Assembly: GCA_022414725.1 (NCBI GenBank)
Contig: CM039462.1
Coordinates: forward strand, 34,624,931 to 34,688,930
Origin: Microglena sp. YARC
Taxonomy: Eukaryota; Chlorophyta; Chlorophyceae; Chlamydomonadales; Chlamydomonadaceae
Direction: 5' to 3'
Length of the DNA stretch: 64,000 nucleotides
Position 1 is the first letter of the stretch. Each line of letters opens with the position of its first letter. Positions 1 to 10,492 of this stretch are shown one piece after another. Both the position numbers and the translations under genes were made by a program. The notes beneath the pieces are model-generated. The model did no database searches and was not told where the DNA came from. It saw only the letters and a list, made by a program, of their open reading frames with translations.

Positions 1-1596
1 TTGCATTATAGGCAGGCAGAGCTTGAACAGGCATGCTCACTCAAACGACTGAGCATATGTGCACGCAAATGCAGTCACATATAAAAGCACACCCAGCATC
101 CAAGCTTTTTAATAGGGCACACTGATGGTGGCAAAATAGAGGGGGTCAAGGCCTGCAAGGTACCAAAAAGGTAGATGGGATAGGGCCAGGGAGGCAACAA
201 CTCCTAAACAAGGCAAACACACGCACCAGACCTTACTGTATGCAAACACGCAGGTTTGTATCTAGGGAACAGCAATATGATATCATATGCCGGCAGTCTA
301 ACTAGGCTAAAGCTACCATTTATGTACAATATCATATGATTCAATTTACAATTGCAATTGCAATTGCAAACACATAACTGTACTTGAGCAACGCAAACAA
401 GTCACATTCCACGTACATGCATGCACTCATGCACACAAGTAAGTTTACATGCACACTCATGCACACAAGTAATTATACAAGCACACTTATGCAAACACAA
501 CACAGCACTGCAGGTAGGGTGTGATTGTATGCCTCTAACACGTGTAACAATGCGCACCGAACCTTTCTTCAAATTCACAGATGTGGATTGGTCTGTGCGG
601 AGCCAGGCTTGTGTTGAGTCAAACTTATTTCACCAGGCATCACCAAAACACACACATGTTCTTTTGCAAGTGCTTGCTATCTGACACTTAAATCCCCAAA
701 GCTGGCTAAGCTGTTGCAGAAGCTGCTTGATATGCCTTCATTCCCCCATTCCCTTTGTATCCCAAATGCCTCATGCCTCATATCATGTCTCATGCCCACC
801 ACCACCCACCCACCCACCCACCAACCTCCCTCCAATTTGCAGAAGCTCCTCAATACGCCTTTATTCCCCATTCCCTTTGTACCCCGAATGCCTCCCCCCC
901 CCCCCCCCCCCCCCCATCATCCCCCATGCCATGCCTCATGCCCCCCACCAACCCCCAACCTCCCTCCAGTTTGCAGAAGCTGCTAGATAGATGCACCTTC
1001 ATTCCCCCAATCCCTTTGTATCTCAAATGCCTCATGCCCCATATCATGCCTCATGCTCCCACCACCAACCCCCCCACCCACCACCAACCTCCCTTCAATT
1101 TGCAGAAGCTCCTCAATACGCCTTCATTCCCCCATTCCCTTTGTACCCCGAATGCGTCACCCCCCCCCCCCCCCCCATCATCCTTCATACCATGCCTCAT
1201 GCCCCCCACCAACCCCCCAACCCCCTCCAGTTTGCAGAAGCTGCTCGATACGCCTTCATTCCCCCATCCCCTTTGTATCCCAAATGCCTCATGCCCCCCA
1301 CCTCCCACCCCCCTCCAGTTGCAGAAGCTGCTAGATGCACCTTCATTCCCCCATTCCCTTTGTATCCCAAATGCCTCATGCCCCATATCATGCCTCATGC
1401 CCCCCACCCCCCACCCTCCCTCCAATTTGCAGTAGATGCTTACTACGCCTTCATTCCCCCATTCCCTTTGTATCCCAAATGCCTCATGACCCATATCATG
1501 CCTCATGCCCACCACCCACCCACCAACCTCCCTCCAATTTGCAGAAGCTCCTCAATACGCCTTTATTCCCCCCATTCCCTTTGTACCCCGAATGCC

Positions 1597-1633
<37 letters not shown>

Positions 1634-1904
1634 ATCATCCTCCATACCATGCCTCATGCCCCCCCCCAACCCCCCAACCCCCTCCAGTTTGCAGAAGCTG
1701 CTGCTCGATACGCCTTCATTCCCCCATTCCCTTTGTATCCCAAATGCCTCATGTACCACATCATGCCTCATGCTCCCCACCTCCCACCCTCCCTCTAATT
1801 TGCAGAAGCTGCTAGATGCACCTTCATTCCCCCATTCCCTTTGTATCCCAAGTGCCTCATGCCCCGTACCATGCCTCATGCCCCCCCTCCCCTCCAATTT
1901 GCAG
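1..1904 (+). repeat. Intron of the SLC37-like gene: echo exon plus C-rich minisatellite
   Basis: Everything left of 1905 reads as intron of the transporter gene; no exon further upstream was recognised. Positions 1-560 are unremarkable apart from a MITE fragment near 259-330 and short CACTCATGCACACAAGT repeats near 425-490. From about 700 to 1900 runs an irregular minisatellite with units of about 100-130 bp. Each unit contains a TTTGCAGAAGCTGCT segment that includes an acceptor-like TTGCAG, then CCTTCATTCCCCCATTCCC, then GCCTCATGCCCC. Two units carry pure C runs (about 894-914 and 1598-1633). The lead-in at 630-740 closely matches 10917-11030 in the GT31 gene. The long proline-rich ORFs here are repeat translations. 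Confidence 0.7.
581..620 (+). pseudogene. Decayed copy of the 5' edge of the transporter exon
   Basis: After an acceptor-like TTCACAG, about 30 bases reproduce the start of the real exon at 1905 (GATTGGTCTGTGCGGAGCC is identical), with small changes on either side, and then similarity stops. It is an exon fragment inside the intron, not a usable exon, because the reading frame and the downstream half are lost. Confidence 0.75.
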
Positions 1905-3722
1905 ATGTTGATTGGTCTGTGCGGAGCCGAGCTTGTTGGCCCTGATAGCGTCGGAGCCAGTGAGGGTTTCCTCGGATGGGTAGCTTACCTGGGAGCTGCC
2001 AACGCAGGTGTGTACAGAGTATATTGCTTATCTTCAAATCCAAAGCGCTACTGCACATATTTTCAGTGTAGTCAACTTGCACCTGGATACAAAGCGATGC
2101 ATGTTTTGGGTTGCTTACCTGGGCTGAGCTGCAAACGCAGATGTGTACAGAGTACATTGCTTATCTTCAAATCCAAAGCGCTACTGCACGTATTTTCAGT
2201 GTAGTCCTTAACTTGCACCTGGATACAAAGCGATGCATGTTTTGGGTTGCTCACCTGGGCTGAGCTGCCAACGCAGGTGTGTACAGAGTCTATTGCTAAT
2301 CTTCGAATCCAAAGCGCTGCAGCAGGTGTATACATACATATGTATGTTACCCCTTATGGGAGCCCCTTTCAGTGATATACAATGGTCTAGTGGTAGACCA
2401 GATCGCTTAAGGATGACGAGTCGGGGGTTCGACTCCCCCTTCGGTCGCTTTTGGCGTTGAAGGTCGTCGTCAACCGCGATGGTAGCTTGTCCAGTTGAGG
2501 TAGGAGACCGCTCCCCACACGCGTATGACGGGCTCCCTTAACACCACGCCCCACCAGGTGTTATCATTACCATTGCCCTTTATGACGAGGCGTGAGGTTG
2601 AAGGTGCCAGCCCGTTCGCTCGCGCTGGGGGCAACCACCAAGCAGGTTTACACAGAGTCTTTTGCTTCTTTTCGAATCCAAAGCGCTGCCGCATGTATTT
2701 TCCGTCTGTGGTGTGGCTGTAGTTGTGCGGTCCAAGCTGGGGTCGTTTTTTGTAGTTGCCATTTTTGTAGGGATAACGCTTCTAGCAATTCAGGGGATGA
2801 ACTGGACAGACGCAAAGCATATGAGTGTGAATCCCACATCAAGATGAGTCCTCTCCGCAAGCCTGTTGGGGGGCGCGTAAGCAAAGCAATCCCGAACCCC
2901 TCGACCTCTTTTAATGAGCAATTAATTCATTACATCGTCGAAGATAGGCCATTTTGGGTCCAACACGAACGCGCTCCACGGCATTTGGGGGGGGTCTACT
3001 GATTTATGCTTTGAGATGCAGATCTATGCTTAGGATTCAGAATCCGGATGTTGCGGGATTGGCAAATAGGGACTTGCTGCATGTGGGGATATTCACTCCC
3101 TTCTCCTAATAGTAGCACCATTGATAACGGGCCTGGAAACCCCTACCCCAACTTACCGCCACCTCTGCCACCTATCTGTACCCCTACCCCCCCTCCTCTC
3201 TAAGCAGGTATCCCTATGTCCATCATTTTGAAGGACCTCTCTTAGTTTAAGGATTGAAATTAGATCTGGGAACATGTGCGGCTTTCAGCTGCCACACCCC
3301 ACCCCACCCCACCCTCTACCAATCACCCTACCCTGCCACTCACGCCACCTAACCCCACCCACCCCGCCCTCTCAATGCAGGTATCCCTCTGTCCCTCATT
3401 GCGAAGGGCTTTTCCTCTTGCCGAAAGGATTCAAATTGAATCACGAAAATTGTGCGGCTTACAGCTGCCACTCACCCCACCCCAACTCACCCCACCCCAA
3501 CTTGCCTAACCCCAACACACCCTCCGCCTTCTCTCCACAGGTATCCCTCTGTCCATCATTGTCAAGGACTTCGGATGGGGCGCCTACTTCACCACGCTCA
3601 TCTGTGCCTGTGGTCTTGCCCTGATGCTGCTGGCACCCATGGTGAACCTGAGGTCTGCTGTGCAGCGTGCTGACAACCGCAAGGCCAGGCTGGCCCTTGA
3701 GGCAAAGAAGAAGGAGTTGTAG
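1905..3722 (+). CDS. SLC37/GlpT-like sugar-phosphate transporter, last two exons
   Basis: Two exons join in phase: 1905-2007 (after TTTGCAG, before GTGTGTAC) and 3541-3722 (after CTCCACAG, ending in TAG). Together they encode about 94 residues. They begin with MLIGLCGAELVGPDSV and GFLGWVAYLGAANAG, typical of the penultimate C-terminal helix of major-facilitator organophosphate antiporters. There follow GIPLSIIVKDFGWGAYF, a hydrophobic helix (LICACGLALMLLAPMV), and a basic cytosolic tail NLRSAVQR...KKKEL. In SLC37/GlpT proteins this part forms the last two membrane helices of a phosphate-linked sugar-phosphate or glycerol-3-phosphate exchanger. The N-terminal part lies outside the window. The intron 2008-3540 and the 3' flank are full of copies of both exon edges. 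Family assignment is good; the substrate is not determinable. Confidence 0.72.
2100..2335 (+). repeat. Tandem copies of the transporter exon's 3' edge and donor
   Basis: Three spaced copies of the end of exon 1905-2007 plus the first part of its intron. The core is CTTACCTGGGCTGAGCTGC, then AACGCAG and GTGTGTACAGAG, followed by TTGCTTATCTTC and AATCCAAAGCGCT. Period is about 130 bp. The donor context CGCAG|GTGTG is kept in one copy and mutated to CGCAGATG in another. A further degenerate copy lies near 2640-2700. Confidence 0.75.
2376..2452 (+). other. tRNA-derived SINE-like sequence with A and B boxes
   Basis: TGGTCTAGTGG (2383-2393) matches a polymerase III A box and GGTTCGACTCC (2426-2436) a B box, at tRNA-like spacing. 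A perfect five-pair T arm surrounds the TTCGACT loop. The 5' acceptor strand does not pair with TTCGGTC, so this is not a functional tRNA. A more degenerate relative lies at about 8650-8720. Confidence 0.5.
3205..3445 (+). repeat. Two decayed copies of the last transporter exon start
   Basis: Upstream of the real acceptor at 3540, two units of about 165 bp each end in an acceptor-like GCAG followed by GTATCCC (3208 and 3381). The first 30-40 bases of the real exon follow: 'ATGTCCATCATTTTGAAGGA' and 'CTGTCCCTCATTGCGAAGGG'. Both then diverge into intron-like C/A-rich sequence. They are intronic echoes of the 5' exon edge with an intact CAG|GT context. Confidence 0.8.
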
Positions 3723-3784
3723 GCGGAAGTTGGCCACGGTGGATGAGAAAGGGAAGATGGAAGCATGGTAGCCCTTTCTGCAGC

Positions 3785-4275
3785 TCACGCCCCTAGTGAG
3801 ACTAAGGTCTGCGGTGCAGAATGCTGGTCAGCGCAAGGCCAGGTGGCTACGGTGGATGAGCAGTAGAAGATAGAAACTTGGCAGCCACAACTGCTGCTCA
3901 TGTCCGTGTTGACACTCAGGTCTACGGTGCAGGATGATGGCCAGGTGGCCACGGTGGAAGAGAAGGGGACGGTGTTGTATACAGAGACATGGTAGCCACT
4001 GCTGCTGTTCACGCCCTGTTGGGGCTAATGTCTGCGGTGCAGGAGACTGGTCAGCGCAAGGACAGGCGGCCACGAGGATGTGAAGGAGGAGATGGAAACA
4101 TGGTAGCCACTACTTTTGCTCACGCCCCCAGACTAAGGTCTGCGGTGCAGGATGATGGCCAGGTGGCCATGGAGGATGAGAAGGAGAAGGGGTTGTAGAT
4201 GAAAATATGGCAGCCCCGACTTCTGCTCACGCCCCTGGTGCGCCGGAGGTCTACAGTGCAGCAGTGTGCTGAAAT
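3785..4275 (+). repeat. Tandem copies of the transporter's 3' exon end in the 3' flank
   Basis: About four units of 100-120 bp, each resembling the coding end of the last exon plus the sequence after its stop codon: GTCTGCGGTGCAG, GGTCAGCGCAAGGCCAGG, then GTGGATGAG...AGATGGAA and ATGGTAGCCAC. They lie beyond the stop at 3722, so they would be 3' UTR or flank. They show that the duplication process also acts at a terminal exon. Confidence 0.75.
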
Positions 4276-4424
4276 CAGTCGGCCAGGGTCCTGTCTGTCT
4301 TCGCGTTAGTTGTCAGCCCTGTGATGCCCTGAAGCTGAAGGGCGCCTATGCAAGCATCTACTAGGAGTACCGCTTACGTTGCAGGCAGGGTGGAAGAGAC
4401 TGGAACCCTCTACCTGTTCATTAG

Positions 4425-4730
4425 CTAGAACTTGAATCTGGTTACATAGCTACAGCCAGAAAGTTGGTTACATAGCTTCAGTAGCTAGAACTTGAACCTG
4501 GTTACATAGCTACAGCCAGAAAGTTGGTTACTTCGCTTCAGTAGCTAGAACTTGAACCTGGTTACATAGCTACAGCCAGAAAGTTGGTTACATAGCTTCA
4601 GTAGCTAGAACTTGAACCTGGTTACATAGCTACAGCCAGCAAGTTGGTTACTTCGCTTCAGTAGCTAGAACTTGAACCTGGTTACATAGCTACAGCCAGA
4701 AAGTTGGTTACATAGCTTCAGTAGCTACCC
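4425..4730 (+). repeat. 60-bp tandem repeat, about five copies
   Basis: Near-identical 60-bp units contain AGCTAGAACTTGAACCTGG, TTACATAGCTACAGCCAG and AAAGTTGGTTACATAGCTTC. Individual units differ by TACTTCGC/TACATAGC. High identity suggests a recent expansion. Short relatives of the same motif (ACTTGAAC...GGCTACGTGGCTCTAGC) recur near 28.6-28.8, 30.27 and 39.06 kb. Confidence 0.9.
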
Positions 4731-4735
4731 GGACA

Positions 4736-6090
4736 GGTAGTTGCCAGGCGGTCAACGATTCTGGCTGCCAGGAGGAACGGATTGTACAGTTAGGCTTCTT
4801 ATTTCATATCCGCAGTCATGCACAGACATGTGGCCACTGATCAGACCCAAGATAAGCCCGCCAGGTCACATCTGGCATGGGTGGGCCGATTTACAGTATA
4901 TATATGGCATGATCGAGGTATGATCGTCCTCGAAGAATTACGTCATGGTTGACGAACTGTTTTTGCAGCTGCAACTAGGAAAGGGCTTTGCATGCGATGA
5001 GTGGTTGATAAACAGCAATCCATGCAGATGTCTGAATTGCACTGAATGTGAAGGTGTGTTTAAGTCCAGAAGAGGCGAAGTAGTCTCTACCACATGCATG
5101 TAGTTATATACCCTATTCTAGGCTAGGCTTTACACTAAGCAAGCTCCTTTTTATCCCTACTAGGCTATACCAGTGCATGTAGTTCCTTTTTATGTAATTT
5201 TGTGAATTATGCTGAGTTCTATCTGGCTCGGTTAGTATTTTAGTCCAGCAAGACAAAGCTATGTAGGGTTTTCAATCCCGATCAGTCTGATAATACTGTG
5301 TAAAGTGGATTTTAGTGGGAATGTGTCCAGGTTTTTCATTTTGGGGGTCCTAAATGGGTGGTTCAGAAAGTTACGTTTCACGGATCCGATACCAGAAATG
5401 GTTAGCAGCCAACAGAAATGATGAGAATGTCTCGATTCCCTTGACATCCGCCCTACATAAGTGGGATCAGATTCGTCCTATTCAGGAGGTGTCAAGGCCT
5501 CAAAAATTCGACTTATCCCGATTGATTTTTTCTGTCAATGGGGCTGTAATCGCATTTATCATTGCGATATTATGAGACATTTTCAGGTCATTCTGAGCAC
5601 CTCATTTAGGGGGAGGGGGGGGGGGGGGGGGGGTCAGCCCTCAGGTTTTTTCTATCTTTTTACTCAGACCTACAAATGACATTCTGAGACCACCCATGGC
5701 ATGAGTAGGCCTTGGTAAGGGCAGTCCATTGGCACCATTATGGACCTTGTGCAATAAGTATCTACCCCTTGGGTGGGTGAATGCAATAAGTACCTACCCT
5801 TGGGTGGGTGGGTGAATGGGGTCAGCCTTCCTCAGTTTTTTTCTAACTTTTTACTCATACCTCCAAATGACATTCTGAGACCACCCATTAGTAGGCCTTG
5901 GCAAGAGCAGTCCATTGGCACCACTTTGGACCTTATGCAATAAATACTGTAAACCCCCACAATCCATATATAAGTTTTTCAAAAAGGGGTTTTTCGATTT
6001 AAATGGGGGGGGGGGGGGGGGGGGGTCAGCCCCCTTCAGCTTTTTTAGGGATAGGTGTCCCCCCCCTTTTTTTATACTCCCGTCCTAAAG
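4736..6090. other. Non-coding stretch with a duplicated ~185-bp segment and poly-G
   Basis: No gene recognised. A segment containing GACATTCTGAGACCACCCAT, AGTAGGCCTTGG and GCAGTCCATTGGCACCA occurs at about 5634-5775 and again at about 5821-5947. Each copy starts near a GTCAGCCC...TCAG motif, and poly-G runs lie at 5611-5631 and 6005-6025. The block 5260-5400 (CCCGATCAGTCTGATAATACTG) has a relative at about 8740-8830, so it is dispersed. Confidence 0.6.
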
Positions 6091-6094
6091 CACA

Positions 6095-6451
6095 ATTTAT
6101 AATGGGCTCCCACTGGTTGAACACTGAAAGAATGAGGGTGGTGGATGGAATGCACATCCCTCGTTCAATGAGACACTGTCAACTGTGTGGGTTCCAAAAA
6201 ACTGAGGATGGAATGCATGTGTTTGAGTGCCCTTTGTATAATGTTATTCGCCTCCGCTACCAGAAGCTGTTTACAGATATATATAGGCATGTCCACGAGG
6301 ATACCGACTTAACCGTATGGAACGTGGACTCTGCGATTCCTCATTCAGAACATTTGTGAATGGTAATGGCACGAAGACTTACCTAGCCGACTATTTCTCT
6401 ACTTGTATAAGAGCAAGACAGGAAGCCCTGGACTGCTTAGCAGCACCGTAA
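6095..6451 (+). pseudogene. 3' end of a LINE-type reverse-transcriptase ORF, frameshifted
   Basis: The translation contains HIPRSMRHCQLCGFQKTED followed by GMHVFECPLYNVIRLRY. This is the Cys/His-containing C-terminal segment (CxxC...HxxxxC) typical of non-LTR retrotransposon ORF2 proteins. The frame stops at 6357. A +1 shift continues in LINE-like sequence (NGTKTYLADYFSTCIRARQ) to a TAA at about 6449-6451. No polymerase or endonuclease domain lies upstream, so this is a 5'-truncated, frameshifted remnant. Confidence 0.55.
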
Positions 6452-6559
6452 TTCCCCCCCATATTTTATAACTTCTCATCTGTTAGCTGCTTACTTCCGC
6501 CATTGTTAGTAGTTGAGGTCTGGGTCCTGCTCTAGGGGTTTCAATACCTACGCCACCAA

Positions 6560-6985
6560 AACGGTGGTTGGGAGTTTGGTTTGTACCTCCTCTACACACC
6601 CCTGGTGTAATTTTTGTTTTGCTTTGTGGATGCTTTTTCTTTTTCTTTTAGTACAGAGCCTCGTGGTGTCTAGTAGAATTACGTCTTGTTTTGCTTTGTG
6701 GATGCTTCTTATTTTTCTTTTAATACACCCTCGTGGTGTCTAGTAGAATTGAACATCTAGTCTTGTGTTGCTTTGTGGATGCTTTTTCTTTTTCTTTTAG
6801 TACAGAGTCTCGTGGTGTATAGTAGAATTACGTCTTGTTTTGCTTTGTGGATGCTTCTTATTTTTCTTTTAATACACCCTCGTGGTGTCTAGTAGAATTG
6901 AACATCTAGTCTTGTTTTGCTTTGTGGATGCTTTTTCTTTTAGTACACCCTCGTTGTGTCTAGCAGAATTTAACATGTAAAGACA
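6560..6985 (+). repeat. T-rich tandem repeat after the LINE fragment
   Basis: Five or so units of about 75-95 bp: TTTTGCTTTGTGGATGC, then TTTTTCTTTTAGTACA, then CCTCGTGGTGTCTAGTAGAA. They lie immediately downstream of the truncated LINE ORF and may be its reiterated 3' tail. Two subtypes alternate (with or without TTGAACATCTAG). Confidence 0.75.
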
Positions 6986-7478
6986 AAAGACGGCTTGATG
7001 GCAGATTCTGGAGGTTGCAAACGGACATGTTGGTTCACGACTAGTGGATTTGGGCCCATGAAACGTAGATAGTATTGATTGTATACCGGTAGTTCTCTCT
7101 CCAAACGTATATTTTGAAGTACACTTGAGCAATCGTCATTCTGGCCCTAGGACTTGGTATGGTGGGTCCCCACGAGTCCTTGAACAAAATTACTAACTAG
7201 CAACTCGGAGAATCGATAATGGAAATCGTGGATGAGAGCGACAAGAGGCAATTGAGATGAGATGGTGAACTTGAACTTGCTCTCAGTTACATAACTACAG
7301 CCTTCAGACAGCACACCGTCTACGGCAGGAACAACAACATTACTTTTACACAAGTCCTCTTATCAAGAAGGGTTGTATCCAGTCTCTTCGGACAATCAAT
7401 CCACTAGAACTACAATAAACTATCAGTACATTGCCATAGGCAGGCCAGTGTTTACACTCCACAACCTCAAGGGGTGTG

Positions 7479-7487
7479 GTGTGTGTG

Positions 7488-7519
<32 letters not shown>
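7479..7519 (+). repeat. (TG)n microsatellite
   Basis: A TG dinucleotide run, broken by one TTTG, followed by a G run. The surrounding 7000-8100 holds no recognisable gene. Confidence 0.9.
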
Positions 7520-8204
7520 GGGGGGGCTTCCAACCATCCTTTCAGAATCAACCGAGTGTATTCAACCTTGTTGCATCACTCCAGCCAGCTGCTCAAGGTC
7601 GGGGCTGCAGGGAAGGCACAAAACATGGTAAGTACAGAGGTATGGACTGAGGACATACAATGCTTGTGCGAATGATGAGATGCCACGGAATACATCGTAT
7701 GTAGCTTTGTCTAGGCATCGAGTAGCATGTATCGTATTGGGCCAGCAATAATCTGTCGATGACAATGTAATGTAATGTATCCCCGGGAAAACATGCGCTC
7801 CATTTCTTGCCCCCTAGACCTGATGGAGCTGAGGTGCACTATCTCTGTATTCTAGGTATTTTAGCTCATGCAGGAACAAGGTTTGAATGGTACATATGAA
7901 CTAGTGTTTGAGATTTCTGAGGATGGAAATATTTGATAACTAGCTTTCTGATCTGATCGTTTAAACCAGACTTTGACAGACGCTGACACCATATGCTGTT
8001 TCTAGGCAGTTGTAGATCATGCAAATTGTTGTTGAAAAGGTGGCTTAATCGTAGATCATTGAAGATGAATAACGATGATTACATCATAATCAATCATGCA
8101 CGAGCTCAGCCCCCCCCCCCCCCCCCCCCCCCCTCCCCCCTCCCCCCGTTGGTAAAACGATTGTCCGGGGTTCTGTTCATCAGTGTTTTTCGCTTTACCC
8201 TTCC

Positions 8205-8265
8205 TGAAGTCCTAATATCATGGTTGGGCAAGTTTTTAAAGCCTATTTGGCTACCCCTGGACTAT
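8205..8265 (-). repeat. Short dispersed repeat, family A (minus orientation, partial)
   Basis: Reverse complement of the family A core (CAGTCCAGGGGTAGCCAAAT, then AGGCTTTAAAA). Other copies: 15541-15690, 29030-29160, 36735-36850, and fragments at 23112-23142 (minus) and near 63245-63290 (minus). No tRNA-like head was seen. Confidence 0.7.
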
Positions 8266-8871
8266 AGCAACATACACATGTCCTACTGCAGGCTAATGTA
8301 TGCAACACATATGAACAACAAATAATGCTTATTCTAAGCAAGAAATATGACTTGTTCCACGCAACTTTTGAGGTAACGACTATAGAGGTGTCGAGGTCTA
8401 TTCTAGGCAGAAAGCCTAGCAAGTAGCCACTTGCCAGCATTCGTTTCTCTCCTTGGCATTCTAGCCTAGGAACATAGAACCATCGATCTATATCGATTTC
8501 TGTCGAGCGCAACTCCTGAAGTCGTGGCCATCAGATAAATTGCTAATCTCCGAGTCGGAAATTCCGACAGAAAGCTCGCTGGTGACTGGGGACCCACCTC
8601 CTCGAGTGGGAATCCTCCGATTATAAAAAGTAGCAAGTAGAGCAGTGGACTCTAGTCTAGTGGCAGAGTGGCATAATGGCAGTTAAGGATAGTGAGATGA
8701 GTTCGCTTCCCCCCCAACTACTTCAAGGTCCTCTGATTCATTCCCGATCAGTTTGGTAAGACTGCGTAAATAACCTTAGGGAATTACCAAATGAGAGTAC
8801 GCCCGGTTTTTTTCGTGATCGGGGTTCAGTTTCTCACCTGAGGAGGTTGGTTCTTCCGAGTCCGCAAGGTC

Positions 8872-9174
8872 CTACTTGGATTTGGAGTTGGATGCCTTCG
8901 CGGATTGATGGCCTTGTTTGCCTTGTTTGCCTTGTTTGCCCTGCTGAGCTTGGCTTCTCAGCGAATAGTCCGACCTCCCGTTGTGATCAGCGTGCGTCGC
9001 CCTCTTTGAGGTGTGCTTCATTTTCTCGTTGACAATCTTCGGCACGCGTGCCTTGGTTTCCAGCTGCTGCTGCTTTCTGTGAGAGGCTGCTTCTTGATTG
9101 TTTTCGAAGACTATCGCATCGATCTGGACTTGTGCCTCTGTCCGAACCTCGGCAACAGCGTTTTGCTTCGGCAT
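8872..9174 (-). CDS. Hypothetical basic protein, 100 codons
   Basis: An open frame starting MPKQNAVAEVRTEAQ and ending in a Lys/Ser/Gln-rich tail with three GKQ repeats and a final SNSKSK. It is rich in Lys, Gln and Ala with no hydrophobic segment, suggesting a basic, possibly disordered protein. I do not recognise a family. It could be a retroelement gag remnant or chance. No neighbouring gene supports it, so confidence is low. Confidence 0.2.
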   Translation of the reverse strand: MPKQNAVAEVRTEAQVQIDAIVFENNQEAASHRKQQQLETKARVPKIVNEKMKHTSKRATHADHNGRSDYSLRSQAQQGKQGKQGKQGHQSAKASNSKSK

Positions 9175-9199
9175 ATCTGAGCTGTGATATGTTACAAGG

Positions 9200-10165
9200 A
9201 AAATTGTTTTTTCAGTGGGTAAATACGCAGAGGGCGGATAGTTCGACTATTTAAGGGGGGGGGAAACTGTATGTCGGAAGTAAATGTCTGTTAAAAGCGG
9301 TTCCAACCGGAAGCTGCCTAGTAGGCGCAAGGATACCGCAGTAGAGGGGCGCAGAGAGAAAGCTGTGTGCGACGAATACATCTATCTAGATCTTAGATTT
9401 GTACGTGCGATCCCTGATATTTATTATGCACATTTGAAAGGTTTTCACCCACTTTTTCACCTACCCTATACAGTCAGCATGGGTAGGACGTTGTGTGTCC
9501 TCGTGTCTTCGTCTTCGAGTCGTAATCGGAAGTTCCCAGATCACTTTCTCCCAACTCCACCTCGTCCCCTGATTTCAACCACGAATGTAGCCCGAGATTA
9601 ATGCGAACGCGACTGCCTCAATTTCCGGCAAGATAGGTGAGCATGTTTGCCGAGAGAATTTGGTTTTACGACTAAGCAGGTAGCGACGATGAAACCTGAC
9701 ACGTCAGCCAACGGTCTCATAACTAACTGGCTTCGGTCCACTCGATTCCGTTGCCAACTCTCTCAGAGTCTGCTTCGAGGGAATCGAGTGGATAACGAGT
9801 GATACGCTGGCGAAGTGATCAAACGCTTTCATTGTACTTCAGGTTAGGTACAAAGGTTGCCGATATTCTGATTTTCTTAGTGCAAGCTCCGCAATGCCTC
9901 GTTCAGATCCGCTGGAGATTTGGGGCAGTTCTCTGTAGCCCGAGAAACCGAAAGCTGCTCACTTGAACATGTTGCAAGCGAGATAGTGCAGTGCTTGTTC
10001 ACAGCTTAAATTTAGCTTGAAGCTACCAGATCTAACCTGATATTTATCTGATGAGCATGTGATTCGTGAGATGCATTGGAAGCTAGTGTATGATTCATTA
10101 GATTGGTGACCACCCTAGATGTGCTTAAGTGAGTTGTGTTAAGGCCGGTGAGGATAGTTTGCAGC
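9200..10165. other. Region upstream of the GT31 gene with a dispersed repeat
   Basis: No gene recognised. Positions about 9685-9790 (GAAACCTGACACGTCAGCC, then AACTGGCTTC, then CTCGATTCCGTTGCCAACTC) closely match about 61525-61640 inside the first part of the ABCC gene, so this is an interspersed repeat. The remainder would include the 5' flank of the GT31 gene, but no clear TATA element was found. Confidence 0.5.
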
Positions 10166-10436
10166 ATGCTATCTTGGGTTCAATGCGCAGCTTTGATGAG
10201 CTTGCTTGCCCTGGGCTTGCTCGATCGAACAAATGGCCGGAAGGTGGGCCAACAGGTGAAACAGATTCAATTCAACAGTTTCAACACTACAAAGCCAACG
10301 CCTTCGTTCAGCACACCCTACCTGACCCCGGCCAATTTCAGTACCAAATCAGCTGTCATTGGAATCATGTCTTATTCAAAGAACTTCGACAGGAGAACTC
10401 TTTCAAGGTGAGCAACCTACATGATACTTATATCTA

Positions 10437-10492
<56 letters not shown>

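Noticed and set aside
714..2204. Proline-rich ORFs of up to 289 codons
   Set aside because: C-rich minisatellite read in three frames; only the real transporter exon at 1905-2007, included in one of them, is genuine.
2376..2452. Functional tRNA gene
   Set aside because: A box, B box and T arm are present but the acceptor stem does not pair; classed as SINE-like.
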